Shown here: positions 36,477-44,547 of the stretch, in pieces
How positions within the stretch are numbered: position 1 is the first letter of the stretch
Layout: the number at the start of each line of letters is the position of its first letter
Notes under the pieces: model-generated
What the model was told of the DNA's origin: nothing
What the model saw: the letters and a program-made list of their open reading frames with translations, nothing else
Databases searched by the model: none
Source: Micromonospora sp. WMMD882
Lineage (GTDB): Bacteria; Actinomycetota; Actinomycetes; Mycobacteriales; Micromonosporaceae
Length of the DNA: 64,000 nt
Direction of reading: 5' to 3'
Assembly (NCBI RefSeq): GCF_027497255.1
Contig: NZ_CP114903.1
Span: 3,844,001 to 3,908,000, forward strand
Position numbers and translations under genes: made by a program

Positions 36477-36505
36477 CTGCCCCATATTCGGGGCAGCTCC
36501 AAAGG
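36477..36505 (-). repeat. Inverted-repeat arm B (29 bp)
   Basis: This is the reverse complement of arm A with one mismatch (GGATAT versus GAATAT in the loop). The arms are separated by 245 bp. This arrangement resembles the ends of a small non-autonomous element or a long-range palindrome. Confidence 0.85.
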
Positions 36506-36736
36506 CTCCGAACAAGAGGGTGTCCACCCGAGCGACGGCCCGTCGGGTCCGGCCGACCGAAGCAGCCAGCGGGTCTGCCGGGCCCCTGGGCCCGCCCGCC
36601 GCCGGCCGCCGTCCCGCCTGCCCGCCTGCCTGCCCGCCTGGCCCACTCGCGCGGGGGCCGCCGCCGCATGCGACGTGACGGCGGGACAGCGGGAGGGCGG
36701 GACGGCGGGACAGCGGGACGGCGGCGGCTGACCGGA

Positions 36737-37090
36737 TCAATCCTCGGCGGCCAGCAGCGACAGCACACCGGTGATGTGCAGCACCCGGCGCACCGAGGAG
36801 GGCGGGTTGCTGATCATCAGTCGGCAGCCCTGCTCCTCGGCCGCGGCATGGTTGCGGAGCAGGACCAGGATGCCGGCCGAGTCCAGGAAGCGCAGCCCTT
36901 CGAGGTCGATGTCGATCAGGGTCGGCCGTTCCAGCAGCAGCCCGGTGAGCACGTCGTCGAGCTGGCTGGCGGTGGCCATGTCGACCTCGCCCGCCACCGC
37001 GAGCCGGACGTGGTCGTCGGTCGTCCTGAGCGGAACGAGCGACAGGCCGGCTGTGGAGAAGACGTTGTACGTTGCTCGGGCGGTCGTCAT
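36737..37090 (-). CDS. STAS-domain anti-anti-sigma factor
   Basis: This protein of about 117 aa starts at ATG 37090 (GGAG upstream; an alternative ATG at 37111 adds seven codons). It is an SpoIIAA-like STAS domain: VRLAVAGEVDMATASQLDDVL, then LIDIDLEGLRFLDSAGILVLL, with the phosphorylatable Ser in DSAG. It closes with RLMISNPPSSVRRVLHITGV. The protein probably binds an anti-sigma kinase to release a sigma factor under stress. No partner kinase or sigma gene is present in this window. Confidence 0.88.
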   Translation of the reverse strand: MTTARATYNVFSTAGLSLVPLRTTDDHVRLAVAGEVDMATASQLDDVLTGLLLERPTLIDIDLEGLRFLDSAGILVLLRNHAAAEEQGCRLMISNPPSSVRRVLHITGVLSLLAAED

Positions 37091-37233
37091 GAGAGAACTC
37101 CATCCGTCCACCGATCGGGGGATGCCTCAGGAAATCGAGAAGGCGCGACCGACTCCGGAAGCGTAACCGGTCCGTGTTCAGATCGGCACACATCGACGTC
37201 TGATCGGCGCGGCTCCCGACCGGACGAGGAGAT

Positions 37234-39525
37234 TCAGCTCACCGGTCGGAAACCGCGTAGGCGCAGACTGTTGGCCACCACGAAAACCGACGAGAACGCC
37301 ATGGCCGCTCCGGCGATCATGGGGTTGAGCAGTCCGGCGGCGGCCAGCGGCAGGGCGGCCACGTTGTAGGCGAACGCCCAGAACAGGTTGCTCCTGATGG
37401 TCCGCAGGGTCCGCCGGGAAAGCCGGACCGCGTCCACCGCCGCCATCAGGTCGCCCCGGACGAGGGTCAGGTCGGACGCCTCGATCGCGACGTCCGTACC
37501 GGTGCCCATGGCCAGCCCCAGATCGGCCTGGGCCAGCGCGGCGGCGTCGTTGACCCCGTCCCCGACCATCGCCACCACCCGCCCTTCGGCCTGCAACCGG
37601 GTGACGACGGCCACCTTCTCCGCCGGCAGCACCTCGGCGACCACCTCGGCCACGCCCACCTCGTCGGCGACGGCGCGGGCGGCGGCGGTGTTGTCGCCGG
37701 TGAGCAGCACCGGGGTCAGCCCGAGCGCCCGGAACCGGTCGATCGCGGCCCGGCTTGTCGGTTTCACCACGTCGGCGACCACCAGGACGCCGCGCGCCCG
37801 CCCGGACCAGCCGGCCAGCACCGCCGTCCGTCCCTTGGCCTGCGCGGCGGTCACCGCCCGCTCGACCTCCTCCGGTACGGCGAGACCACGCTCCCGCAGC
37901 AGGCGGAGCCGCCCGACCACCAGGTCGGCGTGACCGTCCACACTGCCGGTGACGCCCAGCCCCGCGACGTTGGTGAACCCGGTCACGGCGGGCAGCGCGC
38001 CGGCACGCTGCCCGGCGCCATCACCGCCAGCGCCGGCACGCTGCCCGGCGCCGGCGGTGACGGCACGGGCGATCGGATGCTCGCTGGCGGCCTCCAGCGC
38101 GCCGGCCAGCCGCAGCAGCTCGTCGGCGTCCTGCCCGGCGGCGGGGAGCACGTCGACCAGGGTCATCCGGCCGGTGGTGACGGTACCGGTCTTGTCCAGC
38201 ACGACGGTGTCGATCCGTCGGGTGGACTCCAGCGCCTCCGGACCCTTGATGAGGATGCCGAGCTGCGCGCCCCGACCGGTGCCGACCAGCAGCGCGGTCG
38301 GCGTGGCCAGGCCGAGCGCGCACGGGCAGGCGATGATCAGCACCGCGACGGCGGCGGTGAACGCGGCGGTCGGGCCGGCGCCGTTGCCGATCCAGAAGCC
38401 GAGCGTGCCGACCGCGAGCGCGATCACGATCGGCACGAACACCCCGGAGATCCGGTCGGCCAGCCGCTGCACGGCGGCCTTACCGGTCTGCGCCTGCTCG
38501 ACCAGCTTCGCCATCTGGGCGAGCTGGGTGTCCGCGCCGACCCGGGTGGCGGTGACGACAAGCCGGCCGCCCGCGTTCACGGTGGCTCCCACCACGGCGT
38601 CCCCCGGAGCCACCTCGACCGGCACGGACTCGCCGGTGAGCATGCTGGCGTCGACCGCCGAGGTGCCTTCGGCCACCATCCCGTCGGTGGCGACCTTCTC
38701 GCCCGGCCGGACCACGAACCGGTCCCCCACCGCGAGCCGGTCGACGGGGATCCGCACCTCCGCCCCGTCGCGGAGCACGGCGACGTCCTTCGCGCCCAAC
38801 TCCAGCAGGGCACGCAGCGCCGACCCGGCGGTCCGCTTGGCGCGGGCCTCGAAGTAGCGGCCGGCGAGGATGAAGACGGTCACCCCGGCCGCCGCCTCCA
38901 GGTAGATGTTGCCGGCCCCGTCGGTGCGACCGATGTCCAACGTGAACGGATGCGTCATGCCGGGCGTGCCGGCGTCGCCGAGGAAGAGCGCCCACAGCGA
39001 CCAGCCGAACGCGGCGAGCGTGCCGAGCGAGACGAGCGTGTCCATGGTGGCCGCGCCGTGCCGCAGGTTGACCAGGGCGGCCCGGTGGAAGGGCAGCCCG
39101 CCCCAGACCACCACCGGCGCGGCCAGCGTCAGCGACAGCCACTGCCAGTAGGTGAACTGCCAGGCCGGGACCATGGCCAGCACGATCACCGGTACGGTCA
39201 GCGCCGTCGCCACCCACAGCCGGGTACGCGCGACCCGCAGCTCGTCTACCGGCTCCGTCGCCCCGGCCGGCCCCGATCCGCCGGGCGGGGGCGGCAGGGC
39301 GGCGGTGTAGCCGGTCTGCTCGACGGTGGCGATCAGCTTTTCCGGGGTGACGTCTCCGGCGTACCGGACGGTGGCCTTCTCGGTGGCGTAGTTGACGGTG
39401 GCGGTCACCCCGTCGAGGCGGTTGAGTTTCTTCTCGATCCGGGCGGCGCAGGAGGCGCAGGTCATGCCGCCGATCGCCAGCTCGATCTGGCGCGCTGCGA
39501 CCGGCAGGGGCCGGGCGGTGGACAT
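37234..39525 (-). CDS. copA: Copper-translocating P1B-type ATPase CopA
   Basis: This 763-aa heavy-metal ATPase has an N-terminal HMA domain with [17 protein letters not shown]. It then has transmembrane helices, TGES-type [11 protein letters not shown] in [17 protein letters not shown], phosphorylated Asp in [10 protein letters not shown] (D444), HP in EHPIA, and [10 protein letters not shown]. The CPC motif and neighbouring copZ/csoR point to Cu(I) export. Around residue 500 a 23-bp direct repeat adds an Ala/Gly/Gln-rich insertion ([11 protein letters not shown]). It belongs to the copper operon read from the divergent csoR region. Confidence 0.94.
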   Translation of the reverse strand: MSTARPLPVAARQIELAIGGMTCASCAARIEKKLNRLDGVTATVNYATEKATVRYAGDVTPEKLIATVEQTGYTAALPPPPGGSGPAGATEPVDELRVARTRLWVATALTVPVIVLAMVPAWQFTYWQWLSLTLAAPVVVWGGLPFHRAALVNLRHGAATMDTLVSLGTLAAFGWSLWALFLGDAGTPGMTHPFTLDIGRTDGAGNIYLEAAAGVTVFILAGRYFEARAKRTAGSALRALLELGAKDVAVLRDGAEVRIPVDRLAVGDRFVVRPGEKVATDGMVAEGTSAVDASMLTGESVPVEVAPGDAVVGATVNAGGRLVVTATRVGADTQLAQMAKLVEQAQTGKAAVQRLADRISGVFVPIVIALAVGTLGFWIGNGAGPTAAFTAAVAVLIIACPCALGLATPTALLVGTGRGAQLGILIKGPEALESTRRIDTVVLDKTGTVTTGRMTLVDVLPAAGQDADELLRLAGALEAASEHPIARAVTAGAGQRAGAGGDGAGQRAGALPAVTGFTNVAGLGVTGSVDGHADLVVGRLRLLRERGLAVPEEVERAVTAAQAKGRTAVLAGWSGRARGVLVVADVVKPTSRAAIDRFRALGLTPVLLTGDNTAAARAVADEVGVAEVVAEVLPAEKVAVVTRLQAEGRVVAMVGDGVNDAAALAQADLGLAMGTGTDVAIEASDLTLVRGDLMAAVDAVRLSRRTLRTIRSNLFWAFAYNVAALPLAAAGLLNPMIAGAAMAFSSVFVVANSLRLRGFRPVS

Positions 39526-39555
39526 GACGACCTCCGATCAGTCGGTGGTGGGCGC

Positions 39556-40536
39556 TCAGTCGTGGGTGTGGTCGGCTGAGCCGGCCGGGTGGGTGTGGTC
39601 GGCGGGGCGGGCCCGCAGCGTGAACTCGGCGGTACGGACCACGTCGCCGTGCCGGAAGTCCAGGTAGAGGCGGTACGTACCGGTCGACGGCACCTCGGCG
39701 CGGAACCGCGTCTGCGGGCCGGGGCTGGTCCGCCCGTCCCCGGGCGCGCCCTCCGGGTGCACGTGCAGGTAGGCCAGGTCACCCTGCCGCAGCGCGACCA
39801 GGTGCCCGTACGCGCCGAGGTACGGCTGAAGGTCGGTGACCGGCACGCCGTCCCGGCTGACCCGTGCCGTCAACTCGCTGGTGGCTCCGGCGCGCAGCTC
39901 ACCGGTCAGGTCGACGGTGTAGCCGTCCACGGTGACGCGGTACCCGTCGACGGTGGCGATGTCGGCCGGTCGGGGCAGCGTGCGCGGGGTGAACAGGCCC
40001 GGGACGGCGAGATCGACGCCCAGGGTGAGCGACGTCCCGCCCGACGGGGTGAAATCGGCGAAGGCCCGCCACGTGCCCGGCGCCCCGAGCGGCGAGGCGA
40101 CCCGCCAGACGCCGTCCGCGCCCAGCTCCGGGTGCACGTGCCGGAAACCGGAGAGATCCCGGCGTACGACGATCAGGTGCATCCTCTTCTCGTGCGCCTC
40201 GTCGTACGCGGTGACCGGGCGGCCGTCCGGCCCGGTGATCTGGAAGGCGAAGTCGCCGGCCGGGGCGTCGACCGGGCGGAACGTGTACCCCCGGTCGGAG
40301 ACCTGCAACCCGCCGGGCAGGTGCCCGGCAGCCGCGCCCGACGCGGCCCCGTCGCCATGGCTGTCGTCCCCACGGCTGTCGTCCCCGTGGCCGTCGCCTC
40401 CGCGGCTGTCGTCCCCGTGGCCGTCGTCCCCGTGGGCGGGGGCGACGGGGTCGGCCACCTGGCCGGCCCCGTACGCCGCGCCGAACATCGCCACGAGGCC
40501 GAGGGCGAAACCGCCCAGCTTCGTCGCCGTGTTCAT
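39556..40536 (-). CDS. Secreted His/Asp-rich protein of the copper operon
   Basis: This 326-aa protein has an N-terminal hydrophobic segment (ALGLVAMFGAAYGAG) as signal or anchor. A low-complexity stretch with tandem HGDD/HGDG/SRGDD units (about residues 36-65) follows, suitable for binding several metal ions. The main body (HLPGGLQVSDRGYTFRPVD, MHLIVVRRDLSGFRHVHPELG, LVALRQGDLAYLHVHPEG) has repeated HxHP motifs. It ends in a second His cluster, PADHTHPAGSADHTHD. It lies between copA and copZ. I infer extracytoplasmic copper sequestration or delivery. Confidence 0.82.
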   Translation of the reverse strand: MNTATKLGGFALGLVAMFGAAYGAGQVADPVAPAHGDDGHGDDSRGGDGHGDDSRGDDSHGDGAASGAAAGHLPGGLQVSDRGYTFRPVDAPAGDFAFQITGPDGRPVTAYDEAHEKRMHLIVVRRDLSGFRHVHPELGADGVWRVASPLGAPGTWRAFADFTPSGGTSLTLGVDLAVPGLFTPRTLPRPADIATVDGYRVTVDGYTVDLTGELRAGATSELTARVSRDGVPVTDLQPYLGAYGHLVALRQGDLAYLHVHPEGAPGDGRTSPGPQTRFRAEVPSTGTYRLYLDFRHGDVVRTAEFTLRARPADHTHPAGSADHTHD

Positions 40537-40541
40537 GCCGG

Positions 40542-40751
40542 TCAGGACGCCACGAGGTGGTAACCGGCCTCGTCGACGGCGGCCCGGACGACGTCGGTCG
40601 CCAGCGGCGTCTCGCTGGTGACGGTGACCTGCCCGGCGGGCAGGTCGACCCGGACGTCGCTGACCCCGTCGAGCGCGCCGACCTCCTTGGTGATGCTGCT
40701 GACGCAGTGTCCGCAGGTCATGCCCCGGACCTGGTACGTGCTGGTGACCAT
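40542..40751 (-). CDS. copZ: Copper chaperone CopZ
   Basis: This 69-aa HMA-domain protein has GMTCGHCVSSITKEV, with the metal cysteines C13 and C16. The beta-alpha-beta-beta-alpha-beta pattern is complete. It carries Cu(I) to CopA or CsoR in the cytoplasm. It is the first gene of the minus-strand copper operon, with two CsoR-type operators directly upstream and csoR divergent. Confidence 0.94.
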   Translation of the reverse strand: MVTSTYQVRGMTCGHCVSSITKEVGALDGVSDVRVDLPAGQVTVTSETPLATDVVRAAVDEAGYHLVAS

Positions 40752-40771
40752 GGGGACTCCTCTCGTGTCAG

Positions 40772-40790
40772 GATACCCGCCGGGGGTATC
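40772..40790. promoter_or_regulatory. CsoR operator 1
   Basis: GATACCCGCCGGGGGTATC has the TACCC-N-GGGTA palindrome of CsoR operators. It lies 21 bp upstream of copZ. Copper-loaded CsoR should release it. Confidence 0.82.
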
Positions 40791-40808
40791 CCGGCCACGA
40801 CGCTAACA

Positions 40809-40823
40809 TACCCCCCAGGGGTA
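40809..40823. promoter_or_regulatory. CsoR operator 2
   Basis: TACCCCCCAGGGGTA is a second CsoR palindrome, 17 bp before the csoR ATG. Two operators in one divergent region imply control of both the copZ operon and csoR itself. Confidence 0.82.
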
Positions 40824-40839
40824 AGCTATCCTCGGTGCC

Positions 40840-41136
40840 ATGACCTCAGCCACGCCGATCCGGGGCTATACCGCCAGCAAGGACCAGCTACTCGCGCGCC
40901 TGCGCCGGGTGGAGGGGCAGGTCCGGGGCATCGAGAAGATGGTCGACGAGGACCGGTACTGCATCGACGTGCTCACCCAGATCTCCGCCATCCAGGCGGC
41001 CCTCGACAAGGTCGCCCTCGGCCTGCTCGACGGCCACGCCCGGCACTGCCTGCACGAGGGGGCCGCCGAGGGTCGCGCCGACGAGATGGCCAGCGAGATG
41101 ATGGCCGCCGTGGGTCGCCTCATGAAGCGCGGCTGA
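40840..41136 (+). CDS. csoR: Copper-sensing repressor CsoR
   Basis: This 98-aa all-helical DUF156 repressor has metal ligands C41, H66 and C70 (RYCIDVLTQ ... LDGHARHC). Their spacing matches mycobacterial CsoR (C-x24-H-x3-C). The LLARLRRVEGQVRGIEKMV helix contacts DNA. It starts at ATG 40840 and is divergent from copZ-copA with two operators between. Cu(I) binding should derepress both sides. Confidence 0.94.
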   Translation: MTSATPIRGYTASKDQLLARLRRVEGQVRGIEKMVDEDRYCIDVLTQISAIQAALDKVALGLLDGHARHCLHEGAAEGRADEMASEMMAAVGRLMKRG

Positions 41137-41221
41137 CCGCGCGCCACCCGGCCCGACCGGGAGGGTCGCACTAAACTCGCGGCTGCCCGAACTGCCCGGC
41201 ACGGTGGGAACCGGAGAGTCC

Positions 41222-41692
41222 ATGCAGGTGATCGCCGCCCTCGACGTGATCGAGGCGCTACTGCGCGCCAGCGCGCACCCCGATTTCCAGAACATCGGGC
41301 GGTACGGCGCCGACACCGCTGCCGGCGGCAGCTCGCCGCCCGGAGTGAAGGTCACCCACCAGTCCGGTTCGGCCACGATGATCTGGGCCACGGCGGCGAA
41401 GCCCGAGGCCGCCACCGTCGCCCTGCCGCCCGAGATGCCACCGCCGCCGCAGCGCGTACAGCGCATGGTGTCGTTCGCCGTCCAACTCTTCGACGCCGCC
41501 CGGCCCGCCGCGTTCACCACCTGGGAGCCCTGCAAGTACCCCGGTGTGCACATCTCGCCCGCCGGCCTACGGATCACCGCCTCGGACGGCTCCAAGATCC
41601 ACCTTCGGGTGACCAACGCCGCCGGCGCCGCCCGGGAACCCGACAAGGACCCCCACCCGGACTACCAGTTCCCGGCAGAAGTGCGGTCGTGA
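41222..41692 (+). CDS. Hypothetical protein (156 aa)
   Basis: This 156-aa protein starts at ATG 41222 with GGAGAG just upstream. It begins MQVIAALDVIEALLRASAHPD and has two Pro-rich turns (ALPPEMPPPPQRVQR). No signal peptide, transmembrane helix or family motif is visible. It is read in the same direction as csoR, 85 nt away, but without an obvious copper ligand set. Codon use is like that of surrounding genes, so it is probably a real, lineage-restricted protein. Confidence 0.65.
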   Translation: MQVIAALDVIEALLRASAHPDFQNIGRYGADTAAGGSSPPGVKVTHQSGSATMIWATAAKPEAATVALPPEMPPPPQRVQRMVSFAVQLFDAARPAAFTTWEPCKYPGVHISPAGLRITASDGSKIHLRVTNAAGAAREPDKDPHPDYQFPAEVRS

Positions 41693-42026
41693 CCACGCCC
41701 ACCCGGGCCCACGTCCCCACCGACCCGCCTCCCCCCTCCGGACACCCGCCTCCCCCCTCCGGACACCCGCCCCGGCCCTGCCCGGACACCCACCTCGGCC
41801 CTGCCCGGACGCCCACCCAGGGATCCGGCTCCGCCCGTCGCCATCCGACGACCGCCGCCCAGCCCCACGGTGCCACTTCTCTCACCCGCTCACCCGCTCA
41901 CCCGCTCACCGGAGATCTTGGACACTTACCTCTCTATTTCGACGGTAATTGTCCAAGATCTCCAACACTCACAAGCAGCGCGAAGATCAACCACAAAGTT
42001 GATCTTCGGGTCCGATAAGAACACGG
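41693..42026. other. Intergenic region with 21-bp tandem repeat and twin hairpins
   Basis: This 334-bp region holds a 21-bp unit twice (41723-41764) and a short CTCACCCG microrepeat run (41881-41909). Two perfect AT-rich hairpins follow at 41911-41963 and 41981-42008. The Pro/His-rich frame through the repeats lacks coding character. Confidence 0.6.
41911..42008. repeat. Twin perfect hairpins in AT-rich island
   Basis: Hairpin 1 has arms GGAGATCTTGGACA (41911-41924) and its exact complement at 41950-41963. Hairpin 2 has arms CGAAGATCAA (41981-41990) and TTGATCTTCG (41999-42008), with an 8-nt loop. They could be a double terminator after the csoR-side genes, or a dispersed repeat. Confidence 0.75.
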
Positions 42027-42440
42027 GTGGCCCGGCCCGGCGCGGGCGGCCCGGCGCGGGCGGCCCGGCGCGGCGCGGAACTGGCGCTCGACCTCGTCGA
42101 CGAGGCGGAACGGCTGCTCGGGCTGGGCGTCCAACGGCTGCGCGACGGGCCAGGCCGGCGGGCGGGCGGCGGTGACCTGAGCGCCACCCTGGCCATGGTC
42201 GCCGTACGGCTGGGCGCGGCAGCCGACCGGGTCGACCGGTTCCCGCACCGGATCAGGGTCGCCGAGGAGCAGCTTCGCGCCGCGCGCCGGGACGGCCCCA
42301 CCGTCGAGGCGGTCAGCCGGCAGTGGAGCGAGGCCGCCGACCAGCTCACCCGGGCCGGCGCCGTCCTCCGCGAGACCGTCGCCGCCCTGGCCGCCCCTGG
42401 TACGGCAGGACCGCCCGCCGCCCCGGGAGGGCAGTCGTGA
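42027..42440 (+). CDS. Hypothetical protein (helical, 137 aa)
   Basis: This protein of about 137 aa starts at GTG 42027 or a later GTG/ATG. From residue 15 the sequence is amphipathic helix (RGAELALDLVDEAERLLGLGVQRL, LAMVAVRLGAAADRVDRF, RIRVAEEQLRAARR). No signal peptide is seen. The stop overlaps the GTG of the DivIVA-like gene by 3 nt, so the two are coupled. A coiled-coil partner of that protein is a reasonable guess, not a claim. Confidence 0.6.
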   Translation: MARPGAGGPARAARRGAELALDLVDEAERLLGLGVQRLRDGPGRRAGGGDLSATLAMVAVRLGAAADRVDRFPHRIRVAEEQLRAARRDGPTVEAVSRQWSEAADQLTRAGAVLRETVAALAAPGTAGPPAAPGGQS

Positions 42441-42840
42441 TCCATCTGACCTGGGAGCGGCTGGAGCCGTACGCGATCAGGGCCGTGCGGTTCGAGCGGC
42501 GCTGGCGGGGCCTCGCGCCGGAGCAGGTGTACGCATACCTCGACCGGGTCGCCGACGAGGTCGAACGGCTGCGCCAGCACATCCGGGCGGCGGCGAGCCG
42601 GGGTCGCTGGGTGCTGCGCCTGCCGGTTACGGTGCCCGACGAGGCGACGGCGGTCGCGTTGGCCGTCGCGCCGCGTGACTCCCTCGCCCACGTGCCTGTG
42701 TTCGACTTCGGCGCGGCCACGGTGAGCGCCGAGGACGACCAGTCGCGGCGTGCCCGGATCTGGCGTGACGTCCGCCTCCCGGACGGCGGCGGTCGGCGCA
42801 TGCTGCTCCCCGGGCACGATGGGGGGGTGCCGGGGGTGAG
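42437..42840 (+). CDS. DivIVA-domain-like protein with no proper stop (possibly frameshifted)
   Basis: The frame opens at GTG 42437 (GTGA overlap) with LEPYAIRAVRFERRWRGLAPEQVYAYLDRVADEVERLRQHI. This matches the N-terminal DivIVA domain, where the F/Y-RG-Y-x-x-x-x-V-D pattern binds membranes. Protein-like sequence lasts to about 42815 (RIWRDVRLPDGGG). The frame then passes a seven-G run (42821-42827) and a palindromic repeat and stays open to 43315, deep inside the YibE/F gene, where it is surely not coding. I end it at the repeat. A frameshift at the G-run would supply a near stop. Polarity or cell-wall role is inferred. Confidence 0.55.
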
Positions 42841-42846
42841 GTGTCA

Positions 42847-42861
42847 GGAAGGCGCCCTTCC
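42847..42861. repeat. GGAAGGCGCCCTTCC palindromic element, copy 2
   Basis: This is identical to copy 1 at 33316-33330 and has the same TxACGC-type right flank. It sits between the DivIVA-like frame and the YibE/F gene. Confidence 0.7.
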
Positions 42862-42920
42862 TTACGCTGAACCGGGCGGCGGGGCTGGCCGTACCAGTGT
42901 GCGGATCGTTTGGAGTAGTG

Positions 42921-44216
42921 ATGGGTCACGACCACAGCAGTCCGGCCGCGCCGGCGTCGCCACGGGTGCGTCGCATCCTGATCGCGACGGTGGTGCCGCT
43001 GTTCGTGCTCAGCGTGATCGCGGCGGTGGTGCTGTGGCCCCGGGACGCCCCGGAGGTGCCCGGCGGCGCGGACGCGCCGCGCTACCACGGCACGGTCACC
43101 CGGTTGGTGACCGAGTCGTGCCCGCCGACGCCCGAGGCGCCGGAGGGCGGCGCGGGGCCGTGCGGCACGGCGACGGTGTCCGTGGACAGCGGGCCGGACG
43201 CCGGGCAGCAGGTCGAGACGCCGATCCCGGCCGGGCCGGGCGCGCCGAGGGTGGACGTCGGCGACCGGGTGGTGCTGGTCGTGTTGACCGATCCGACCGA
43301 CCCGTCGGTGAGTGACTACAACATCGCCGCGCACCAGCGGGGCAAGCCGCTGATCTGGCTGGCGTTGGTCTTCGCGGTGGCGATCGTGGCGTTCGGCAGG
43401 TGGCGCGGGCTGGCCGCGCTCGGCGGGCTGGTGGTCAGCTTCGGCATCCTGCTGACCTTCGTGCTGCCCGGCATCAGCGCCGGTCAGTCGCCGCTGCCGG
43501 TGGCGGTCACCGGGGCGGCGCTGATCATGTTCGTGGTGTTGTACCTCACCCACGGGGTCAGCGCGCAGACGTCCGTCGCGGTGCTCGGCACGCTGGCCAG
43601 TCTGGTTCTCACCGGCATTCTGGGCACGCTGGCCACCGGTCTCACCCATTTGACCGGGTACGGCTCGGAGGACGCCACCACGCTGTCCATGTTCCAGGCC
43701 GACATCGACCTGCACGGCCTGTTGCTGGCCGGCATCATCATCGGGTCGCTGGGCGTGCTGGACGACGTGACGGTCACCCAGGCCGCCACGGTCACCGAGC
43801 TGGCCCACGCGAACCCGAACCTCACCCGACTCCAGCTCTACCGCGCGGCGACCCGGGTCGGCCGGGCGCACATCGCCTCGACGGTCAACACCATCGTGCT
43901 CGCGTACGCGGGCGCGTCGCTGCCGCTGCTGCTGTTGCTGACCGCCGACACCCGGGGCATGACCGAGATCCTGACCAGCGAGTTCCTCGCCCAGGAGATC
44001 GTCCGCAGCATCGTGGCGACGCTCGGCCTGATCGCCGCCGTACCGATCACCACCGGCCTGGCCGCGTTGGTGACCACCGCCGGCCGGGGTCGCGCCCCGG
44101 CCGGCCCCCGCCCGCCCCGGCCCGCCGGGGACCGGGACGAGGCGCTCGCCGCGCTGAGCGCCCCGCGCGCCACCACCGTCGAATCCGCCGACCGTCCCAC
44201 GTCCTGGCCGGGCTGA
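42921..44216 (+). CDS. YibE/F family membrane protein
   Basis: This 431-aa protein starts at ATG 42921 (GGAG RBS; GTG 42897 is an alternative). It has an N-terminal anchor (ILIATVVPLFVLSVIAAVVLW) and an extracytoplasmic domain (residues about 40-130). About seven C-terminal helices follow, with the YibE/F signatures HGVSAQTSVAVLGTLASLV, GSLGVLDDVTVTQA and GRAHIASTVNTIVLAYAGASLPLLLL. The family is of unknown molecular function and was proposed as a transporter. The tail is basic and Pro-rich. Confidence 0.9.
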   Translation: MGHDHSSPAAPASPRVRRILIATVVPLFVLSVIAAVVLWPRDAPEVPGGADAPRYHGTVTRLVTESCPPTPEAPEGGAGPCGTATVSVDSGPDAGQQVETPIPAGPGAPRVDVGDRVVLVVLTDPTDPSVSDYNIAAHQRGKPLIWLALVFAVAIVAFGRWRGLAALGGLVVSFGILLTFVLPGISAGQSPLPVAVTGAALIMFVVLYLTHGVSAQTSVAVLGTLASLVLTGILGTLATGLTHLTGYGSEDATTLSMFQADIDLHGLLLAGIIIGSLGVLDDVTVTQAATVTELAHANPNLTRLQLYRAATRVGRAHIASTVNTIVLAYAGASLPLLLLLTADTRGMTEILTSEFLAQEIVRSIVATLGLIAAVPITTGLAALVTTAGRGRAPAGPRPPRPAGDRDEALAALSAPRATTVESADRPTSWPG

Positions 44217-44378
44217 CCGAGGAGCACGAATACGACATGGCAGAACTCCGCAGCGTGACGATCACCCCTCGTGATCTTGATAAATGTGTCACGAGTGACG
44301 GAATCGGATTGTCAAATAGCGCTTTTGGTCGGGATCCGGACGTAGAACCAGACCGGCACTGTCGGGTAACCTCGCTGC

Positions 44379-44530
44379 CGGTCACCGCCACGGACGGCGC
44401 GCAGCGGCGCCAGCGGGGCCACCGCCTAATCGCCTACGGGCGAGCCGGGGAACCAGGTTCGTGGGGTGTATCCGCTTCGGCGGTAGGGGCCACTTCCGCC
44501 CCGAACCCGTCAGCTAACCCGGTCGGCGGT
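44379..44530 (+). ncRNA. ydaO/yuaA-type cyclic-di-AMP riboswitch
   Basis: The leader of the peptidase gene contains hallmarks of the ydaO motif in order. These are a 5' AACCTCGCTGCCGG segment, then GAGCCGGGGAACCAGGTT, TGGGGTGTATCC, a GTAGGGGCC strand, and the nearly invariant CCCGTCAGCTAACCCGG at the 3' end (about 44507-44525). The last element ends about 20 nt before the GTG start. In actinobacteria this riboswitch is known to precede cell-wall hydrolase genes and to lower expression when c-di-AMP is high. Boundaries are approximate. Confidence 0.88.
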
Positions 44531-44547
44531 CGACGGAAGGGAAGACT

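Larger units (their letters stand above)
36106..36736. other. Long intergenic region rich in repeats and inverted repeats
   Basis: About 630 bp separate the iron box from the STAS gene stop. They contain a 29-bp inverted repeat pair (36203-36231 and 36477-36505), degenerate direct repeats around GACACTTCGAC and GGTCATCCG, and a string of GACAGCGACA units. A few short ORFs cross it but have no RBS or family signature, so I do not call genes. Confidence 0.55.

Noticed and set aside
41689..42018. Pro/His-rich frame of about 109 codons after gene 41222
   Set aside because: It consists of tandem repeats and crosses two perfect hairpins, with no RBS of note and no family motif.
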